Assembly (NCBI GenBank): GCA_030631915.1
Contig: DAOVKF010000021.1
Location: 1 to 15,782 of the forward strand
From: Candidatus Omnitrophota bacterium
GTDB lineage: Bacteria > Omnitrophota > Gorgyraeia > Tantalellales > Tantalellaceae
Reading direction: 5' to 3'
DNA: 15,782 nucleotides
In this document: positions 14,590 through 15,782 of the stretch, piece by piece
How positions within the stretch are numbered: the stretch's first letter is position 1
How the letters are laid out: each line of letters starts with the position of its first letter
The notes under the pieces: generated by a model
Databases searched by the model: none
The model's input: the letters and a program-made list of their open reading frames with translations, nothing else
What the model was told of the DNA's origin: nothing
Position numbers and translations under genes: made by a program

Positions 14590-15782
14590 ATGGCGAAGGC
14601 GAAATTCAAACGGACAAAACCGCATTTGAACATCGGGACAATAGGCCACGTTGACCACGGCAAGACGACGCTCACTTCCGCCATAACCATGTATCTTGCG
14701 AACAAGGGCATGGCCGAGAAGCGGGAGTTTGACAGTATTGACAAGGCGCCCGAGGAGAAGGAGCGCGGGATAACCATAGCCGTGGCGCACGTTGAGTATG
14801 AGACAGAGAACAGGCATTACGCGCATATAGACTGTCCCGGCCACGCTGACTACATCAAGAACATGATCACCGGCGCCGCGCAGATGGACGGGGCGATACT
14901 GGTGGTATCGGCCGCTGACGGGCCCATGCCGCAGACGCGGGAGCACATTCTTCTGGCCAGGCAGGTCAATGTTCCGGAGATCGTGGTATTTTTGAACAAG
15001 ATCGACCAGGTGGACGATACGGAGCTTCTGGACCTTGTGGAACTGGAAGTGAGGGAGCTTTTAAGCAAGTACAATTTTCCCGGGGACGACACGCCGATAA
15101 TAAAGGGCAGCGCGCTTAAGGCCATGGAATGCGGCGGCGCGGTCGATAATGAGGATTGCAAGTTCATCGACGAGCTGATGGCGGCGGTCGATTCGTTCAT
15201 ACCGACGCCGGTGAGAGACGTGGACAAGCCGTTCCTCATGCCGATAGAGGACATTTTCAGCATTACGGGCCGGGGAACGGTAGGGACCGGCAGGATAGAG
15301 AGAGGGCAGGTCAAGGTAGGCGAGGAGATAGAGATAGTGGGGATCAAGCCGACGTGCAAATCGGTTGTCACCGGAGTGGAGATGTTCCGGAAGCTGCTGG
15401 ATTCCGGGCAGGCGGGAGACAATGTCGGAGTGCTTTTGAGAGGGATAGAGAAGAAGGACCTTGTGAGGGGTCAGGTCCTGGCGGCAAAGGGGTCGATCAC
15501 ACCGCACACGAAGTTCATGGCGGAGGTATATATACTGACGAAAGAAGAAGGCGGGCGGCACACGCCGTTCTTCTCCGGATACAGGCCGCAGTTTTATATC
15601 AGGACAACCGATGTTACGGGTGTGGCGAAGCTGCCGGAAGGGGTGGAGATGATCATGCCCGGAGACAACGTGACCATGGAGGTGGACCTGATACTGCCGG
15701 TGGCGCTGGAGAAGGAGCTCAGGTTCGCGATAAGAGAAGGCGGTCATACGGTCGGCGCCGGGGTCATATCGGAGATAATCGA
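14590..15782 (+). CDS. tuf: Elongation factor Tu (downstream tuf copy, cut by window end)
   Basis: The frame is open for 397 full codons plus two bases and would end after one more residue if continued as at the left edge (398 residues, a normal length). EF-Tu carries aminoacyl-tRNA to the ribosome as a GTP complex. G1 is GHVDHGKT (19-26), G2 lies in ERGITIAVAH, DCPGH (81-85) contains the catalytic His85, NKID (136-139) reads guanine, and SAL is at 174-176. Domain 2 has GRGTVGTGRIERG, where Gly232 stands in for the second Val of the more usual GRGTVVTG. Domain 3 has PHTKF and RHTPFFSGYRPQFYIRTTDVTG. The start follows AAGGAGGG. The last 141 bases equal the window's first 141, so the 3' part may belong to either tuf copy. 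Confidence 0.97.
   Translation, partial: MAKAKFKRTKPHLNIGTIGHVDHGKTTLTSAITMYLANKGMAEKREFDSIDKAPEEKERGITIAVAHVEYETENRHYAHIDCPGHADYIKNMITGAAQMDGAILVVSAADGPMPQTREHILLARQVNVPEIVVFLNKIDQVDDTELLDLVELEVRELLSKYNFPGDDTPIIKGSALKAMECGGAVDNEDCKFIDELMAAVDSFIPTPVRDVDKPFLMPIEDIFSITGRGTVGTGRIERGQVKVGEEIEIVGIKPTCKSVVTGVEMFRKLLDSGQAGDNVGVLLRGIEKKDLVRGQVLAAKGSITPHTKFMAEVYILTKEEGGRHTPFFSGYRPQFYIRTTDVTGVAKLPEGVEMIMPGDNVTMEVDLILPVALEKELRFAIREGGHTVGAGVISEII
15642..15782. repeat. Terminal direct repeat, right copy (141 bp, within tuf 3' end)
   Basis: Identical to bases 1-141. It ends two bases into the last sense codon of tuf. Joining the two copies gives a circle of 15,641 bases with a single, complete tuf gene between fusA and rpmG. 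Confidence 0.95.

Noticed and set aside
1..15782. A circular plasmid or phage with direct terminal repeats
   Set aside because: All content is core ribosomal, polymerase and elongation-factor genes. There is no replication, partition or phage gene, and the repeat lies inside tuf, a gene commonly present in two identical copies.

Overview
This window is ordinary bacterial housekeeping DNA. It is one long run of translation and transcription genes, all on the + strand: tuf (3' end) - rpmG - tRNA-Trp - secE - nusG - rplK - rplA - rplJ - rplL - rpoB - rpoC - rpsL - rpsG - fusA - tuf (5' part, lacking only the last base of its final codon and the stop). It joins the rif/beta cluster (nusG to rpoC) to the str cluster (rpsL to tuf) without a break, a gene order known from many bacteria. 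Gaps between genes are 1 to 72 bases, so there is no gene-free stretch above 300 bases. I see no mobile element, CRISPR array, defence locus or intrinsic terminator. I found no previously undescribed multi-gene system.

Organism: a bacterium with Shine-Dalgarno-led genes. RpoC carries the roughly 180-residue insertion (SI3 type) inside the trigger loop that is typical of Gram-negative-type lineages. EF-Tu stretches such as GITIAVAHVEY and LLARQV recall Planctomycetes/PVC relatives and possibly Omnitrophota. This placement is a recollection-based guess, not a search result. The EF-Tu gene uses ATA for 19 of 34 Ile codons and AGA/AGG for 12 of 19 Arg codons, so it does not follow E. coli-like codon optimisation.

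Layout: 1-145 is the tail of an EF-Tu gene. It is followed by ribosomal protein L33 and a tRNA-Trp whose 5' end lies inside the L33 stop codon. SecE (translocon) and NusG (transcription elongation) come next. L11, L1, L10 and L7/L12 build the ribosomal L1 arm and the factor-binding stalk. RpoB and RpoC form the RNA polymerase core. S12, S7, EF-G and EF-Tu cover decoding, small-subunit assembly, translocation and aminoacyl-tRNA delivery. The cluster therefore groups machinery whose parts meet on the ribosome and the polymerase and are needed in growth-rate-linked amounts.

Most notable: (1) the first 141 and last 141 bases are identical, and the break lies 4 bases before the end of the EF-Tu coding region. 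This looks like an assembly-graph loop through two near-identical tuf genes, not a circular replicon. (2) L7/L12 carries an Ala/Glu/Lys/Pro-rich N-terminal extension of about 60 residues, apparently translated from a strong ribosome-binding site. (3) The tRNA overlaps the rpmG stop codon. (4) L33 has lost one of its four usual zinc ligands (CxxC to CxxD). (5) Several short inter-gene hairpins and one duplicated spacer motif may be regulatory.
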